A stretch of 64,000 nucleotides of DNA from an uncultured Planctomycetaceae bacterium (GCA_946408825.1 CAMJTU010000001.1:1-64000), one strand, 5' to 3'; positions 34,964 to 43,782 are shown, counted from the first letter of the stretch. The notes: generated by a model not told the origin, from the letters alone. Numbers and translations: made by a program.

Positions 34964-35548
34964 ATGCGTACGGCGACAATTAAACGCGAAACGAAAGAGA
35001 CGCAGATCAGCCTCAAGATTAACCTCGACGGGACGGGCGTCTCAAAGCTGGCGACGGGAATCGGTTTCTTCGACCACATGCTCACGCTCCTTTCGGCGCA
35101 TTCGAAGATCGACCTTGACCTTGACGTTCACGGCGATCTTGAGGTCGACGGACATCATACGGTCGAGGACGTCGGGATCGCGCTCGGTCAGGCGTTCGTC
35201 AAGGCGCTCGGCGACAAGTCCGGAATCTCGCGCTACGGGTTCTTCATTCTGCCGATGGACGAGACGCTCGCGCAAACGGCGGTCGATTTCAGCGGTCGTC
35301 CCTGCTTCGTCTACAACGCGACGTATCCCGTCGAGCGCGTCGGCTCCTTCGACCTTGAGCTCGTCCGCGAATTCTGGCAGGGTTTTGCGAACGCCGCGGC
35401 GTGCAATCTGCATATCAACGTCCCGTACGGTCAGAACGGACACCATATCGCCGAAGGAATCTTCAAATCCGCCGCGCGCGCGATTCGGATGGCGGTCGAG
35501 TTCGATCCCCGTCAGAAGGGAACGCCGAGCACGAAGGGAAAACTCTGA
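34964..35548 (+). CDS. hisB: Imidazoleglycerol-phosphate dehydratase
   Basis: 194 residues, single-function HisB that makes imidazole-acetol phosphate, the substrate for HisC. Manganese-binding histidine clusters GFFDHML, DGHHTVED and NGHHIAE are visible. AGGAG precedes the ATG by eight bases. Last gene of the run starting at 28146. Only hisC and hisB of the pathway are here, so the other steps lie elsewhere. Confidence 0.96.
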   Translation: MRTATIKRETKETQISLKINLDGTGVSKLATGIGFFDHMLTLLSAHSKIDLDLDVHGDLEVDGHHTVEDVGIALGQAFVKALGDKSGISRYGFFILPMDETLAQTAVDFSGRPCFVYNATYPVERVGSFDLELVREFWQGFANAAACNLHINVPYGQNGHHIAEGIFKSAARAIRMAVEFDPRQKGTPSTKGKL

Positions 35549-35585
35549 ATCGCTCTTTGACCGATTCTTGTAAAACTTAAATTGC

Positions 35586-35649
35586 GCTTCCGCTCGACGC
35601 CGTTCGATTCGAGCGAGGCGCGATTTGAGTTTTTTTTTGGTTTTTTTTA
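35586..35649 (+). terminator. Possible terminator after hisB
   Basis: A 7-bp stem (CGCTCGA with TCGAGCG) is followed within about 15 bases by a run of nine T residues, two G and eight more T. It fits the end of the hisB operon but the gap between stem and T-run is longer than ideal. Confidence 0.45.
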
Positions 35650-35657
35650 GAAATGAA

Positions 35658-35697
35658 CCCCTTTTCGACGCTCTATAGGCGGAGCGTCGAAAAGGGG
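35658..35697. repeat. Perfect 16-bp inverted repeat
   Basis: CCCCTTTTCGACGCTC, an 8-base loop, and its exact reverse complement. No T-run follows on either strand; the T-run lies before it. It may reinforce transcription stop or protect the 3' end of the his transcript. Confidence 0.7.
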
Positions 35698-35799
35698 GCG
35701 AACGGATTCTGTCGAAACGGCGGAGTCTGACGGTTCAAAGGCGACGTTTAACGTTGGTTCTCGCGGTATGAGCAATCTATTGAGTTTAAGGAGCGGTCG

Positions 35800-36879
35800 A
35801 TGACGTCTCGAGTTTTTCTTTTGGCGGTCGTTTCTCTAACATTGTCGGCGTTCGGTTGTCGGAAATCCGTCGAGATCGAGTATGTCGCGACTCCGGGCGA
35901 AGTCGCGACCTCTCTCGACGAGATTCTTGAATCTTACGAAGGGTATGTCTTCAGATTGCCTGACGACGAGTCCCCTGAAGTTGGCGAGGTTCGGCGAACG
36001 GTCAAACTCTATCCGACGGAGGCGTATTTTGGCGATCCAATTTATATCGCCGAGTATCTGGAAAACGTTTCCGACGAAACGATTCCCAATTTTGACAAAT
36101 ATCTGCCGGAAGTTTGGGATATGCCTGGCGTCGTCCTCTGGATATCGTCTCCGCAGGTCGAAGGAAAATATCGTTGGCGATTCGAAAATCCAACGGGGTA
36201 TATTGCAGACAGACTCGGCGAGCCAAAGCCATTTGAGCCGGGAGAGAAATTTTGCTCGAAAATCCTTTATCCGGAACTCTGTCCTCTTGAGGATTACGAC
36301 GCGCCTTTCTGGAAGGAACTTCGCGAAAAGTTGACCCCGGAAGGAATCGCCTGTACGATCGAGGTCAAATATAACGACAAGACCGTCGTTACCCAAGATA
36401 TTCTCGTCAAGCCGCGCCCCGTCGAAGAAACCGCGCTTCTAGCGAAATGGTATAAAAACACGCCGAAAGAACTGTTCCCGTCTCAGTACGAGGGGGCGTT
36501 GCCGAACAGCGGCAAGAGCAATATCCGCTTGTCGCCGATCCCTGTAAGAACGTATTCCCCCTGGCTTTTCGTCTACGCTGGGTATCGCAAGCCGTCGGAT
36601 CCCAACAATCCGACGACGGTCGAAGGCTGGCGCGACCTTGAGACGAGCCTCGTTCCGAGCGCTATGCGCGACGAAGTTCGGCTCGCGCGGTTACGGCTAG
36701 AATATTTTGCGACAAGAGACCCCGACGAAGCGAGAAAGGTCAAAAAAGAATACGACGAATGGCTGGCGAGTCTCCCCGAAGTTCAGCGCGACGTTATGAC
36801 AAGACGCCCTTATTGTTACGGCGAGTCGTACAAAGACGTTGCGGAAATCAACGCGACTTTCTATCGCTTAACGAGATAA
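35800..36879 (+). CDS. Lipoprotein of unknown function
   Basis: 359 residues. N-terminal leader MTSRVFLLAVVSLTLSAFGC ends in a lipobox (SAFGC), so it should be lipid-anchored. The body has no recognised domain; it contains beta-rich segments (RRTVKLYPTEAYFGDPIYI) and a helical C-terminus with a conserved-looking LPEVQRDVMTRRPYCYGES. A strong AAGGAG is seven bases before the ATG. Neighbours give no hint. Confidence 0.65.
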   Translation: MTSRVFLLAVVSLTLSAFGCRKSVEIEYVATPGEVATSLDEILESYEGYVFRLPDDESPEVGEVRRTVKLYPTEAYFGDPIYIAEYLENVSDETIPNFDKYLPEVWDMPGVVLWISSPQVEGKYRWRFENPTGYIADRLGEPKPFEPGEKFCSKILYPELCPLEDYDAPFWKELREKLTPEGIACTIEVKYNDKTVVTQDILVKPRPVEETALLAKWYKNTPKELFPSQYEGALPNSGKSNIRLSPIPVRTYSPWLFVYAGYRKPSDPNNPTTVEGWRDLETSLVPSAMRDEVRLARLRLEYFATRDPDEARKVKKEYDEWLASLPEVQRDVMTRRPYCYGESYKDVAEINATFYRLTR

Positions 36880-36900
36880 TGCGATTATCGTTCCCACCTA

Positions 36901-36943
36901 AAAAACGACGCCATGCGGCTTTGCCAGTCGCATGGCGTTTTTT
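36901..36943. terminator. Bidirectional intrinsic terminator
   Basis: CGCCATGCG and CGCATGGCG form a 9-bp stem with an 11-base loop, with an A-run on the left and a T-run on the right. It serves both the lipoprotein gene and the convergent gene at 36968. Confidence 0.9.
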
Positions 36944-36967
36944 CTTTGACGGTTCGAGAACGACCGT

Positions 36968-37792
36968 TCAAAAAGGAATTGGCGAAACACGACCCATAGA
37001 GCCGCTTTCGGACGTCTGAATGTTTCCTGCGCGGCGGTACCCGCTGGGAATGAACACGACTCCGGGCTGAATCTCTTCGACGGGCTTCATTCCGGAAGGC
37101 TCTTTCGATTCGTCGGATTTAAGCGCCATTTCCGGGGATTTCGTTTCGACGGTTTCGGCCGTGTTGTCAAACTGACGTTGATCAAGCGAAACGTTCGGCA
37201 CATACGTCGGCTTGCCGTCGATCGCGAGCGTCTTGCCGAGAAAACCGTCGTCGACGGCGTCTATCGGCAGGAATTCCAACCCCCTGTCGTTTTGAGCATA
37301 GGAGGCGTCCGTCAGTTCGTCCCAATCTGATTTTTCAGGCGGATCCCATTTGAAATCCGTCGCGTGATCGCTTTCGTCGGCGAGAAGATCGAAATCGGCG
37401 AATTCGGCGCCCGGCCTTGTCGTTTCGCCCTCGTTGCCGGGAACGACTTGCGTCGTTTTACTGCGAAGAAAGACGGAGTCGGCTACGGCAAAGAGTTCGT
37501 CGCCCGACTTCGGCGCCAACGGATCGACGCGCGTCCCGTCGCCGGCGACGTAGGTTCCCGTCGAATCGTCGTCGACCCGCCAAGGGTTCAAAGACGCGAA
37601 TAGATTCGGCCGCGGAGTCTCGGCGACCGGCTTCGACTCGTCGAGCAAGAACGGACGAGACGCCAGCCGCATCAGCGCGAAAAACGCGACAAGGCACGTC
37701 AAAACAAACAAGGAGAACCAGAAAGATCTTCCGGATCTTCCGCTCCTTGTTCGCGGCGTCGCGCGTCTTCTGTGATCTCTACGAATAGGCAT
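36968..37792 (-). CDS. Single-pass membrane protein of unknown function
   Basis: 274 residues. An Arg-rich cytoplasmic N-terminus (HRRRATPRTRSGRSGR) is followed by one transmembrane helix (about residues 24-42, FWFSLFVLTCLVAFF) and an acidic, mostly unstructured extracytoplasmic region. No family recognised. It lies convergent to the lipoprotein gene and divergent from guaA. Confidence 0.6.
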   Translation of the reverse strand: MPIRRDHRRRATPRTRSGRSGRSFWFSLFVLTCLVAFFALMRLASRPFLLDESKPVAETPRPNLFASLNPWRVDDDSTGTYVAGDGTRVDPLAPKSGDELFAVADSVFLRSKTTQVVPGNEGETTRPGAEFADFDLLADESDHATDFKWDPPEKSDWDELTDASYAQNDRGLEFLPIDAVDDGFLGKTLAIDGKPTYVPNVSLDQRQFDNTAETVETKSPEMALKSDESKEPSGMKPVEEIQPGVVFIPSGYRRAGNIQTSESGSMGRVSPIPF

Positions 37793-38136
37793 CGGTTTCT
37801 CGTTCTTGCAGGGGGGCTGAAAAGCTAGGCGAAGCGCTATCGCACGCGTCTGCGCCCAACTTCACGCCTATATGATAACATTTTCCGGACTTTCATGTGG
37901 GCGAATCGGGGCAAGATGACGGCGAATTTAAGAATTATGCAAGTTAATAATCGTTATAATCGTTAATTTTTATTCGCATTATCGTTTCTCCTTTTGAATA
38001 GCAGAATTGAAAAGCGACGAATTATAATATTTGCGAAATCTAACAACGATGTATAATAAGCGTTTGTAAAGGCGCGGCGTTTGTCAGGCGCGCGCGATTT
38101 GCGATCATTTCAGCGGGAAATTAAGGAACGAAACCT
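37793..38136. other. AT-rich divergent intergenic region
   Basis: About 345 bases upstream of guaA. The stretch 37930-38060 is AT-rich with partial direct repeats (TAATCGTT, TTATAATCGTTAATT). It holds the candidate guaA promoter; no gene or recognised riboswitch (including a purine aptamer) was found. Confidence 0.5.
38031..38057 (+). promoter_or_regulatory. Candidate guaA promoter
   Basis: TTGCGA, a 15-base spacer (short) and TATAAT, about 80 bases before the guaA start. Confidence 0.45.
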
Positions 38137-39717
38137 ATGGCAAACGCTCGGAACGCGGCTGGTCAAACGAACGACGAAACGATTCTTGTTTTAGATTTTG
38201 GCTCGCAGTACACGCAGCTGTTAGCGCAGCGCGCGCGGGAGAATCAGACGTATTGCGAGATTGTTCCATGCTCCATTACGGCGTCGGAGGCGGCGGCGTA
38301 TAATCCGATCGGTTTGATTCTTTCGGGCGGTCCTTCAAGCGTTTACGACGACGGAGCGCCGCAGATCGACCCCGACCTCTACAAGCTCGGCGTTCCGATT
38401 CTCGGGGTCTGTTACGGGATGCAGCTCACATGCCGTCTTTTTGGCGCGACGGTGGAGCGCGCGTCGGCGCGGGAATACGGCGCGGCGGAGATTACGGTCG
38501 CGGACGAGGGAGAAAAGTCGCCGTTGTTCGAGGGTATGTCGAAGCGTTCCCAGGCGTGGATGAGCCACGGGGATCAAGCGACGGAGTTGGGAGACGGTTT
38601 CGTCGTTCTCGCGTCGACGCCGACGTGCCCGAACGCGGCGGTTATGCACAAGTCGATTCCTTTCTACGGGGTGCAGTTCCATCCGGAAGTGACGCACACG
38701 ACCGAGGGGAGTCGACTGCTGTCGAACTTTATCGTGAAGATTTGCCACTCGTCGCAGAACTGGACGGCGAAGAATTTCGTCGAGTCGTCGATTGAGAAGA
38801 TTCGCGAAACGGTCGGGAAGGAACGCGTGATTTGCGGGCTTTCGGGGGGCGTCGATTCGGCGGTCGTCGCGGCGCTCGTTTCGCGGGCGGTTGGGTCGCA
38901 ACTGACGTGCATCTGCGTCGACAACGGGATGATGCGCAAGAACGAAATCGCGAACGTCGCGAAGGTTTTCCGGGAAAACTTCGACGTCAACCTCGTCGTC
39001 GCGGACGCGGAGGAGCGGTTCCTGACGCTGCTTGCAGGGGTCGACGATCCGCAGGAGAAGCGCAAGATCATCGGCAAGACGTTCGTCGACGTGTTTTCGG
39101 AGGAGGCGAAGAAGATCGACGGCGCGAAGTTCCTCGCGCAGGGGACGATCTATCCCGACGTGATCGAGAGCGGCGGCAAGTCGGGCGGTCAGGCTGCGAC
39201 GATCAAGTTTCACCATAACGTCGGCGGGCTGCCGGAAGAGCTGGAGTTTTCGCTCCTCGAGCCGCTAAGAGAGCTTTTCAAGGGGGACGTTCGCCGCGTC
39301 GGGCTCGAACTCGGGCTGCCGGAGGAACTCGTATGGCGTCATCCGTTCCCGGGCCCGGGACTTGCGGTGCGCTGTCTTGGCGCCGTGACGAAGGAGGCGC
39401 TCGACTGTCTGCGCGAGGCGGACGCGATCGTCGTTGACGAGATCGTCGCCGCCGGACTCTATCGCGAGACGTCGCAAGCGTTTGCCGTACTGCTCCCCGT
39501 GCGCAGCGTCGGCGTCATGGGCGACGCGCGAACGTACGAGAACACGGTCGTCGTGCGCTCCGTCTCGACGATCGACTTCATGACCGCCGAATGGAGCCGT
39601 CTCCCGTACGACGTCCTCGCCCGAATCTCGTCGCGTATCGTCAACGAAGTTTCCGGCGTCAACCGCGTCGTCTACGATATCAGCTCCAAACCGCCCGCAA
39701 CGATCGAATGGGAGTGA
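38137..39717 (+). CDS. guaA: GMP synthase (glutamine-hydrolysing)
   Basis: 526 residues, full length. It converts XMP to GMP with glutamine. Class I amidotransferase domain: catalytic Cys in GVCYGMQ (C92), His and Glu in FHPEVTHT (H182, E184). ATP-pyrophosphatase domain with the P-loop [11 protein letters not shown] near residue 236. The C-terminal dimerisation domain ends [10 protein letters not shown]. The last 335 bases are repeated downstream at 40696-40910 with an internal deletion, the mark of an insertion at this 3' end. The gene itself is intact and should be functional. Confidence 0.97.
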   Translation: MANARNAAGQTNDETILVLDFGSQYTQLLAQRARENQTYCEIVPCSITASEAAAYNPIGLILSGGPSSVYDDGAPQIDPDLYKLGVPILGVCYGMQLTCRLFGATVERASAREYGAAEITVADEGEKSPLFEGMSKRSQAWMSHGDQATELGDGFVVLASTPTCPNAAVMHKSIPFYGVQFHPEVTHTTEGSRLLSNFIVKICHSSQNWTAKNFVESSIEKIRETVGKERVICGLSGGVDSAVVAALVSRAVGSQLTCICVDNGMMRKNEIANVAKVFRENFDVNLVVADAEERFLTLLAGVDDPQEKRKIIGKTFVDVFSEEAKKIDGAKFLAQGTIYPDVIESGGKSGGQAATIKFHHNVGGLPEELEFSLLEPLRELFKGDVRRVGLELGLPEELVWRHPFPGPGLAVRCLGAVTKEALDCLREADAIVVDEIVAAGLYRETSQAFAVLLPVRSVGVMGDARTYENTVVVRSVSTIDFMTAEWSRLPYDVLARISSRIVNEVSGVNRVVYDISSKPPATIEWE

Positions 39718-39720
39718 TCA

Positions 39721-40152
39721 ACGGTTCGCCTATCTGACAGAAGGTAGGAATACAGGATTCAGAATAATTCTTGGCGCTATTAAAGCGAATGGGTCGCCTT
39801 TACCGGAGTTTGAAACAGACGGGGCTCACGACTATTTTGTGAGTCGATTCTTCATACACAAGGGATTTTATGGTAGTCTGAACGATTCAGTTTTGGATGG
39901 TTTGACTGAAAGTTCTGGTAGTACAACCGCAAAAACTACCTCAAAAACTACCATAAAATGAAGCCTTCTCAAGTTGTGATGGAGTTTCTAAAGGAAAACC
40001 CGAAAGCAAACGTAAGAGACGTCTCATTAAAATTGAATCTTTCTCTTGACGGCGCAAGGTATCGCCTCAATAAACTGAAAAAATCTGGAAACATCCATCA
40101 TGAAGGACCGTCAAACGGCGGATATTGGGTAATTGACACGCCGCTTGATTGA
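39721..40152 (+). pseudogene. 3' remnant of an AlbA_2/HATPase_c_4-type regulator, frameshifted
   Basis: Immediately after the guaA stop a frame reads FAYLTEGRNTGF, then GAIKANGSPLPEFETDGAHD and IHKGFYGS, ending TTAKTTSKTTIK with a stop at 39959-39961. LTEGRNTGF and GSPLPEFETD are typical of the C-terminal part of AlbA_2 (Schlafen-like) ATP-binding transcriptional regulators. The winged-helix end of the same protein continues in another frame from the ATG at 39958: VMEFLKENPKANVRDVSLKL and GNIHHEGPSNGGYWVID. So one gene has lost its 5' part at the guaA junction and carries a frameshift. The intact gene at 52122 shows what the family looks like. Confidence 0.75.
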
Positions 40153-40189
40153 TCCTCTTGAGAACCAATAATCGGGAGCTAATCATTTC

Positions 40190-40400
40190 AGGCGAATGCA
40201 GGCAAAATCGAAGTTGAAAAACGAGTAGGTCAGATTTATGAGATTTAAAGAAAGAGCCGACGATTTCTCGCGCTGAAATTGGGAGAAGAATGGGAATTAC
40301 CGACAAACAGTCCCGATTAGCCATAGAAATATTGGAAGAGCGAGGTTTTATCCTCAGAGAAGGTTCTGCTAGAAAAGGGAATTGGGTCGTCGATAAGTAA
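40190..40400 (+). pseudogene. Second winged-helix remnant
   Basis: From 40242 a frame reads KKEPTISRAEIGRRMGITDK and ILEERGFILREGSARKGNWV, stopping at 40400; upstream in another frame is KIEVEKRVGQIYEI. Joining the two across a one-base shift restores a winged-helix unit like the C-terminus of AlbA_2 regulators. No start codon or ribosome site supports separate expression. Confidence 0.55.
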
Positions 40401-40437
40401 GCGGCTTCGCGCCGCCTTTCCTCAAAATGAAACAAGT

Positions 40438-40671
40438 TTGAAACAAGTTTTGAAGCGGTCAGAATATGACAAAACGTATCCGATTATTGAGGTTTTGGAA
40501 AAAAATGGGAGAATTACGATTCAAGACGTCATGACTTTGACGGATAGGACTAGAACTACCGCTTGGCGATATTTAAGATTGTTGAAAGACGCGGGAGTTC
40601 TCGAAACCGAGGGCGATACAAACAAAGTCGTATACTTATTGAAACAGGAGTTCAGACGTCAACGCCGCTGA
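40438..40671 (+). pseudogene. Third winged-helix remnant or small HTH protein
   Basis: 77 codons from a TTG: VLKRSEYDKTYPIIEVLEKN, then [20 protein letters not shown] and [20 protein letters not shown], a winged helix-turn-helix. It resembles the C-terminal domain of AlbA_2-type proteins but has an intact frame. It ends 25 bases before the duplicated guaA tail. It may be another fragment or a small repressor that could bind the nearby operator repeats. Confidence 0.5.
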
Positions 40672-40695
40672 TAATAGGACTGTATTATCTTGACT

Positions 40696-40910
40696 CCGTG
40701 ACGAAGGAGGCGCTCGACCGTCTGCGCGAGGCGGACGCGATCGTCGTGCGCTCCGTCTCGACAATCGACTTCATGACCGCCGAATGGAGCCGACTCCCGT
40801 ACGACGTCCTCGCCCGAATCTCGTCGCGTATCGTCAACGAAGTTTCCGGCGTCAACCGCGTCGTCTACGATATCAGCTCCAAACCGCCCGCAACAATCGA
40901 GTGGGAGTGA
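40696..40910 (+). pseudogene. Duplicated guaA 3' end with in-frame 120-bp deletion
   Basis: These 215 bases match guaA 39383-39717 with only a few substitutions, ending in the same codons through IEWE and the stop. Forty codons ([12 protein letters not shown] to ENTVV) are missing, removed between two TCGTCGT microhomologies. It has no start and cannot encode a working enzyme. It marks the right edge of the sequence inserted after guaA. Confidence 0.88.
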
Positions 40911-41207
40911 CGGTTTTCTCAAGGATTTTTTAGCTCGATTGTTCTTTAAAGAGGGGGGAAACTTCAAGAGGAGTTTCCCCCTTATAATTGACGACCTCTT
41001 TCGCCTGACGAACGGTAGATTCTCGAGAAAATTCGACTTTCATGAAACATGAGAGGATTGGCTGTCAAAAACGCTTTTTACAGAAACTTTGGAGGCCGCG
41101 ATTAGGATTGAGAACGTTGTTTGAACGAGAATAAATAGTTGTTTGGAAATAGGTTGTGTCGGCAAGCAGCTAGGAATTGACAAAACGCTTTACGGCAAAA
41201 AAGGAAA
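40911..41207. other. Intergenic region between guaA copy and Fic gene
   Basis: About 300 bases without a supported gene. A hairpin-like GAGGGGGGAAACTTC / GGAGTTTCCCCCTT (40953-40983) resembles a terminator, with TTATAATTG after it. No other feature seen. Confidence 0.4.
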
Positions 41208-41279
41208 TTCTCCCAATCATATTGAAACTTTCTCCCAAAACGTGTTATAATTTGGGAGAAAGAGGAGTCCTTGGGAGAA
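41208..41279. promoter_or_regulatory. Four-half-site operator over the Fic promoter
   Basis: Four copies of a 9-base half-site: TTCTCCCAA at 41208-41216 and 41230-41238, and its reverse complement TTGGGAGAA at 41252-41260 and 41271-41279. The inner pair extends to a perfect 12-bp inverted repeat (41228-41239 and 41251-41262). The sites bracket the -35, spacer and -10 of the Fic promoter and reach the ribosome site, so a bound repressor would block transcription. The obvious candidate binder is the Fic protein itself, which ends in a winged-helix-like domain. Confidence 0.8.
41222..41251 (+). promoter_or_regulatory. Sigma-70 promoter of the Fic gene
   Basis: TTGAAA, 18-base spacer, TATAAT. 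It lies inside the four-half-site operator; transcription would start about 35 bases before the ATG. Confidence 0.7.
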
Positions 41280-41293
41280 AGGAGCCGTTACAG

Positions 41294-42361
41294 ATGAGAG
41301 CGTTTGATTATTCAAAATTGGCTGATAGAACTTGGGATAACGAGATCGTATCGTATCTATCGAAGATTCACGAATATAAGGGGAAGCAGGAGCTCTTTCT
41401 TCGTCGGAAACCGGTTGAACTTAAAAGATTGATTGAGATTGCAAAGGTTCAGAGCGTCGAGGCTTCCAACCGCATTGAGGGGATTGTTACGACAAGTTCG
41501 CGTTTAAAGCGGCTTATGGCGGATAAAACGACGCCCCAGAACAGAGACGAGGAAGAAATACTCGGGTATCGAAACGTTTTGAATCTTGTGCATGAGAATT
41601 ACGACGCGATTCCCGTTAAAAGCAATTATATTCTGCAACTGCACAGGGAACTGCTCAAGTATACGAATTATTCGTATGGCGGTCGGTTTAAGACCGTTCC
41701 GAACGAGATCGATATGTTTCTTGAAAACGGCGAGAAGGTTACGCTCTTAAAGCCGCTCGAACCGTATGAAACTCCCGACGCCGTAAATACGATATGCGAG
41801 AACTTTCAAATCGCCCTCAATAAGGAATCGGCGGACGAACTGATCCTCATTCCGTGTTTTATTCTGGATTTTCTGCGCGTCCATCCTTTCAACGACGGAA
41901 ACGGACGCATGAGCAGGATTCTGACTCTACTGGCGCTTTACCGAAGCGGATACTTTGTCGGACAATACGTCAGTATCGAAAAAGCGATAGCGGATACGAA
42001 AGAAGCGTATTACGACGCGCTTCAAAAAGCCGACAAGGGCTGGCATGAAGAGAACAACGACCCCGAGCCGTTTGTAAAATACATGCTCGGCGTGATTCTT
42101 TCGTGTTACCGCGAATTTGAGGAACGTCTGACCGTAGTTCATGAAGCGGGCGCAAAAAGGACGTCGTACGATATCGTAAAGACCTATGCGTCGAGACGAA
42201 TCGGTAAATTTTCAAAGCAGGAGGTTCTTGTCGGCTGTCCAAGACTTGGCAGTTCGTCCGTTGAATCGGCTCTTAAGAAACTCGTCGACGACGGGATTTT
42301 GATACGAATCGGCGCAGGCAGAAAGACCCTGTACGCCAACGCCGACAGCATGACCCATTGA
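41294..42361 (+). CDS. Fic-domain protein with C-terminal winged helix
   Basis: 355 residues. Fic AMPylation core with the full catalytic loop HPFNDGNGR (H197 onward). An N-terminal inhibitory helix motif SNRIEG (S58-x3-E62-G63) fits class II Fic proteins, in which the Glu blocks ATP. The C-terminal ~70 residues (FSKQEVLVGCPRLGSSSVES, LVDDGILIRIGAGRK) look like a winged helix, as in Fic proteins that bind their own promoter. AAGGAG precedes the ATG at 41294; the longer frame from 41177 would run through the operator. It lies in the accessory island next to guaA. The target protein is unknown. Confidence 0.9.
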   Translation: MRAFDYSKLADRTWDNEIVSYLSKIHEYKGKQELFLRRKPVELKRLIEIAKVQSVEASNRIEGIVTTSSRLKRLMADKTTPQNRDEEEILGYRNVLNLVHENYDAIPVKSNYILQLHRELLKYTNYSYGGRFKTVPNEIDMFLENGEKVTLLKPLEPYETPDAVNTICENFQIALNKESADELILIPCFILDFLRVHPFNDGNGRMSRILTLLALYRSGYFVGQYVSIEKAIADTKEAYYDALQKADKGWHEENNDPEPFVKYMLGVILSCYREFEERLTVVHEAGAKRTSYDIVKTYASRRIGKFSKQEVLVGCPRLGSSSVESALKKLVDDGILIRIGAGRKTLYANADSMTH

Positions 42362-42662
42362 ACGGGGCTACGTCGCAGACTGCGACGGTTTTGACGACGT
42401 CATAGTAATTATCGCCGTTGAGGCGTCCCGACGCGCAAAAACGAGACTTCAACGTTTCTAACTACCGCTCGAAGTGGTTCTTGAATATCCTCCTATTTCA
42501 GGGTAGTATTAGACGGAACCGTCGAGTCTCCCTTAGTTATAACGCTTGGCGATTAGTTCGTTGTATCGGAAAGTGGCTGCGACGGTTCCTTCAATATTTA
42601 CGCAATCTTATGGACGTTATCCTTTGATTGGGATTAAGCGAAAGGGAATGGGTTGAGTAACA
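42362..42662. other. Intergenic region, nothing recognised
   Basis: 300 bases between the Fic gene and the next gene. Short open frames here have no ribosome site or family resemblance and are ignored. Confidence 0.4.
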
Positions 42663-43421
42663 ATGAACGGAGAATTGGATCAGTTATCCAGACTTGTTTT
42701 ATATGTAAAAGACATAATGCGCGGCGGTAGAGTTGTTGATTTTAAGCTGGAGGAATATGAGAAACTTTCGTTTATTCCGAAGAAAAAATTTCTTTTTTCT
42801 AAGGTCGAAGAGTGTAACGACGCGCAAAGCTGGTATAAGCTCTTAGAAAAACGCAAGATCAAAGATATTCATTTACTCAGTTGTTTTGGAGTAGACAATA
42901 TAAAATTCGCAGGCTTTTCGAACTCTACAAAGCAGGGGATTGTTACGGAATATGCAAATGGAAAAACAACTCTTTGGGTTGCCAAATGGGAATTTGACGA
43001 GGAGATAAAGGGGTGGACAATACATTACAAAGAATTCAAGTGGACCGGAGGCGCGCCATATACCTATGAAGAGTGTCGACGAGATTTTGAAAAGACGCTT
43101 TTAGAAATCGAAGAATTAGCGCGTCTCTTGGGGTTTGATAATTTTGCAAAGATATTTAAAGAGGCGTATGACATTTTGACTAGTAAGGGCGATTCTTCAA
43201 TTCCTGAATGGGCGCGGGACGATATGCCAAACTTGACGGAGGAACGCTTAAGATTATTCCTCGCGGCGTCGAGGGCGGACGTCTTTGGAGCAATGGGTTC
43301 ATGGAACGACGGTCCCGATTGGGCGGCGCGCGAGAAAGGACTTCAAGAACAATACGATAATCTATCGCATGATTTATACGTTTCAATCAGGAAAGCGGTA
43401 ATGAACGCGGTAAACGGATAA
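42663..43421 (+). CDS. Unknown protein in the accessory island
   Basis: 252 residues, AT-richer than its neighbours, suggesting transfer. No signal peptide or membrane helix. It contains KWEFDEEIKGWTIHYKEFKW, TGGAPYTYEECRRDFEKTL and a helical C-terminal half with WARDDMPNLTEERLRLF and MGSWNDGP. The WxDGP and MGSWND patterns recall small contact-system or immunity-like proteins, but no family can be named with confidence. It stands alone between a Fic gene and a broken toxin-antitoxin pair. Confidence 0.6.
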   Translation: MNGELDQLSRLVLYVKDIMRGGRVVDFKLEEYEKLSFIPKKKFLFSKVEECNDAQSWYKLLEKRKIKDIHLLSCFGVDNIKFAGFSNSTKQGIVTEYANGKTTLWVAKWEFDEEIKGWTIHYKEFKWTGGAPYTYEECRRDFEKTLLEIEELARLLGFDNFAKIFKEAYDILTSKGDSSIPEWARDDMPNLTEERLRLFLAASRADVFGAMGSWNDGPDWAAREKGLQEQYDNLSHDLYVSIRKAVMNAVNG

Positions 43422-43452
43422 GACGCTAAGCCGATAGCATAACCAATTGAGC

Positions 43453-43697
43453 ATGGCTGAAATCTGAAGAAGGAGGCGGAAACGCTCTTTTCCGAACTTG
43501 GTTTGAATTTAACGACCGCCTTTAATATTTTCTTGAGGCAATCTGTTCGCGAGGGACAGATTCCATTTCGAGCGACGAAAAACGTTCCGAACGCCGTTAC
43601 GCTCGCCGCGATGGAAGCGTCCGAAAAAGGAGAGGAACTTCATGGACCTTACGACGGCGTTTCCGAATTAATGGAGGCGCTGAATGCTGAAAATTGA
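43453..43697 (+). pseudogene. Broken RelB/DinJ-type antitoxin gene
   Basis: From 43461 a frame reads NLKKEAETLFSELGLNLTTA, FNIFLRQSVREGQIPF and TLAAMEASEKGEE, the classic RelB/DinJ ribbon-helix-helix antitoxin. The natural N-terminus is lost: ATG GCT GAA at 43453 is in another frame and a stop (43458-43460) lies just before the preserved part. A TTG at 43503 could give a 64-residue product lacking the DNA-binding strand. Confidence 0.75.
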
Positions 43698-43782
43698 ATT
43701 TATCATTCCGAAATTTTTAAAATGCTTGACACGCGTTGACCGACGGCGTACAATCTACGCAAGTCGTCGGCGGTTTGGCATA
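43684..43782 (+). pseudogene. Stub of a YafQ-type toxin gene
   Basis: ATG overlaps the antitoxin stop, as in intact dinJ-yafQ operons, and starts MLKIEFIIPKF, close to YafQ N-termini. After about a dozen codons the similarity ends and the frame runs into the promoter at 43726. The toxin is therefore lost. Confidence 0.45.
43726..43754 (+). promoter_or_regulatory. Strong sigma-70 promoter
   Basis: TTGACA, 17-base spacer, TACAAT. It is about 370 bases before the GH2 gene, so it either drives a long leader or a separate small RNA. Confidence 0.75.

Noticed and set aside
42418..42627. 69-codon frame between the Fic gene and the unknown gene
   Set aside because: No ribosome site, odd composition and no resemblance to known proteins.
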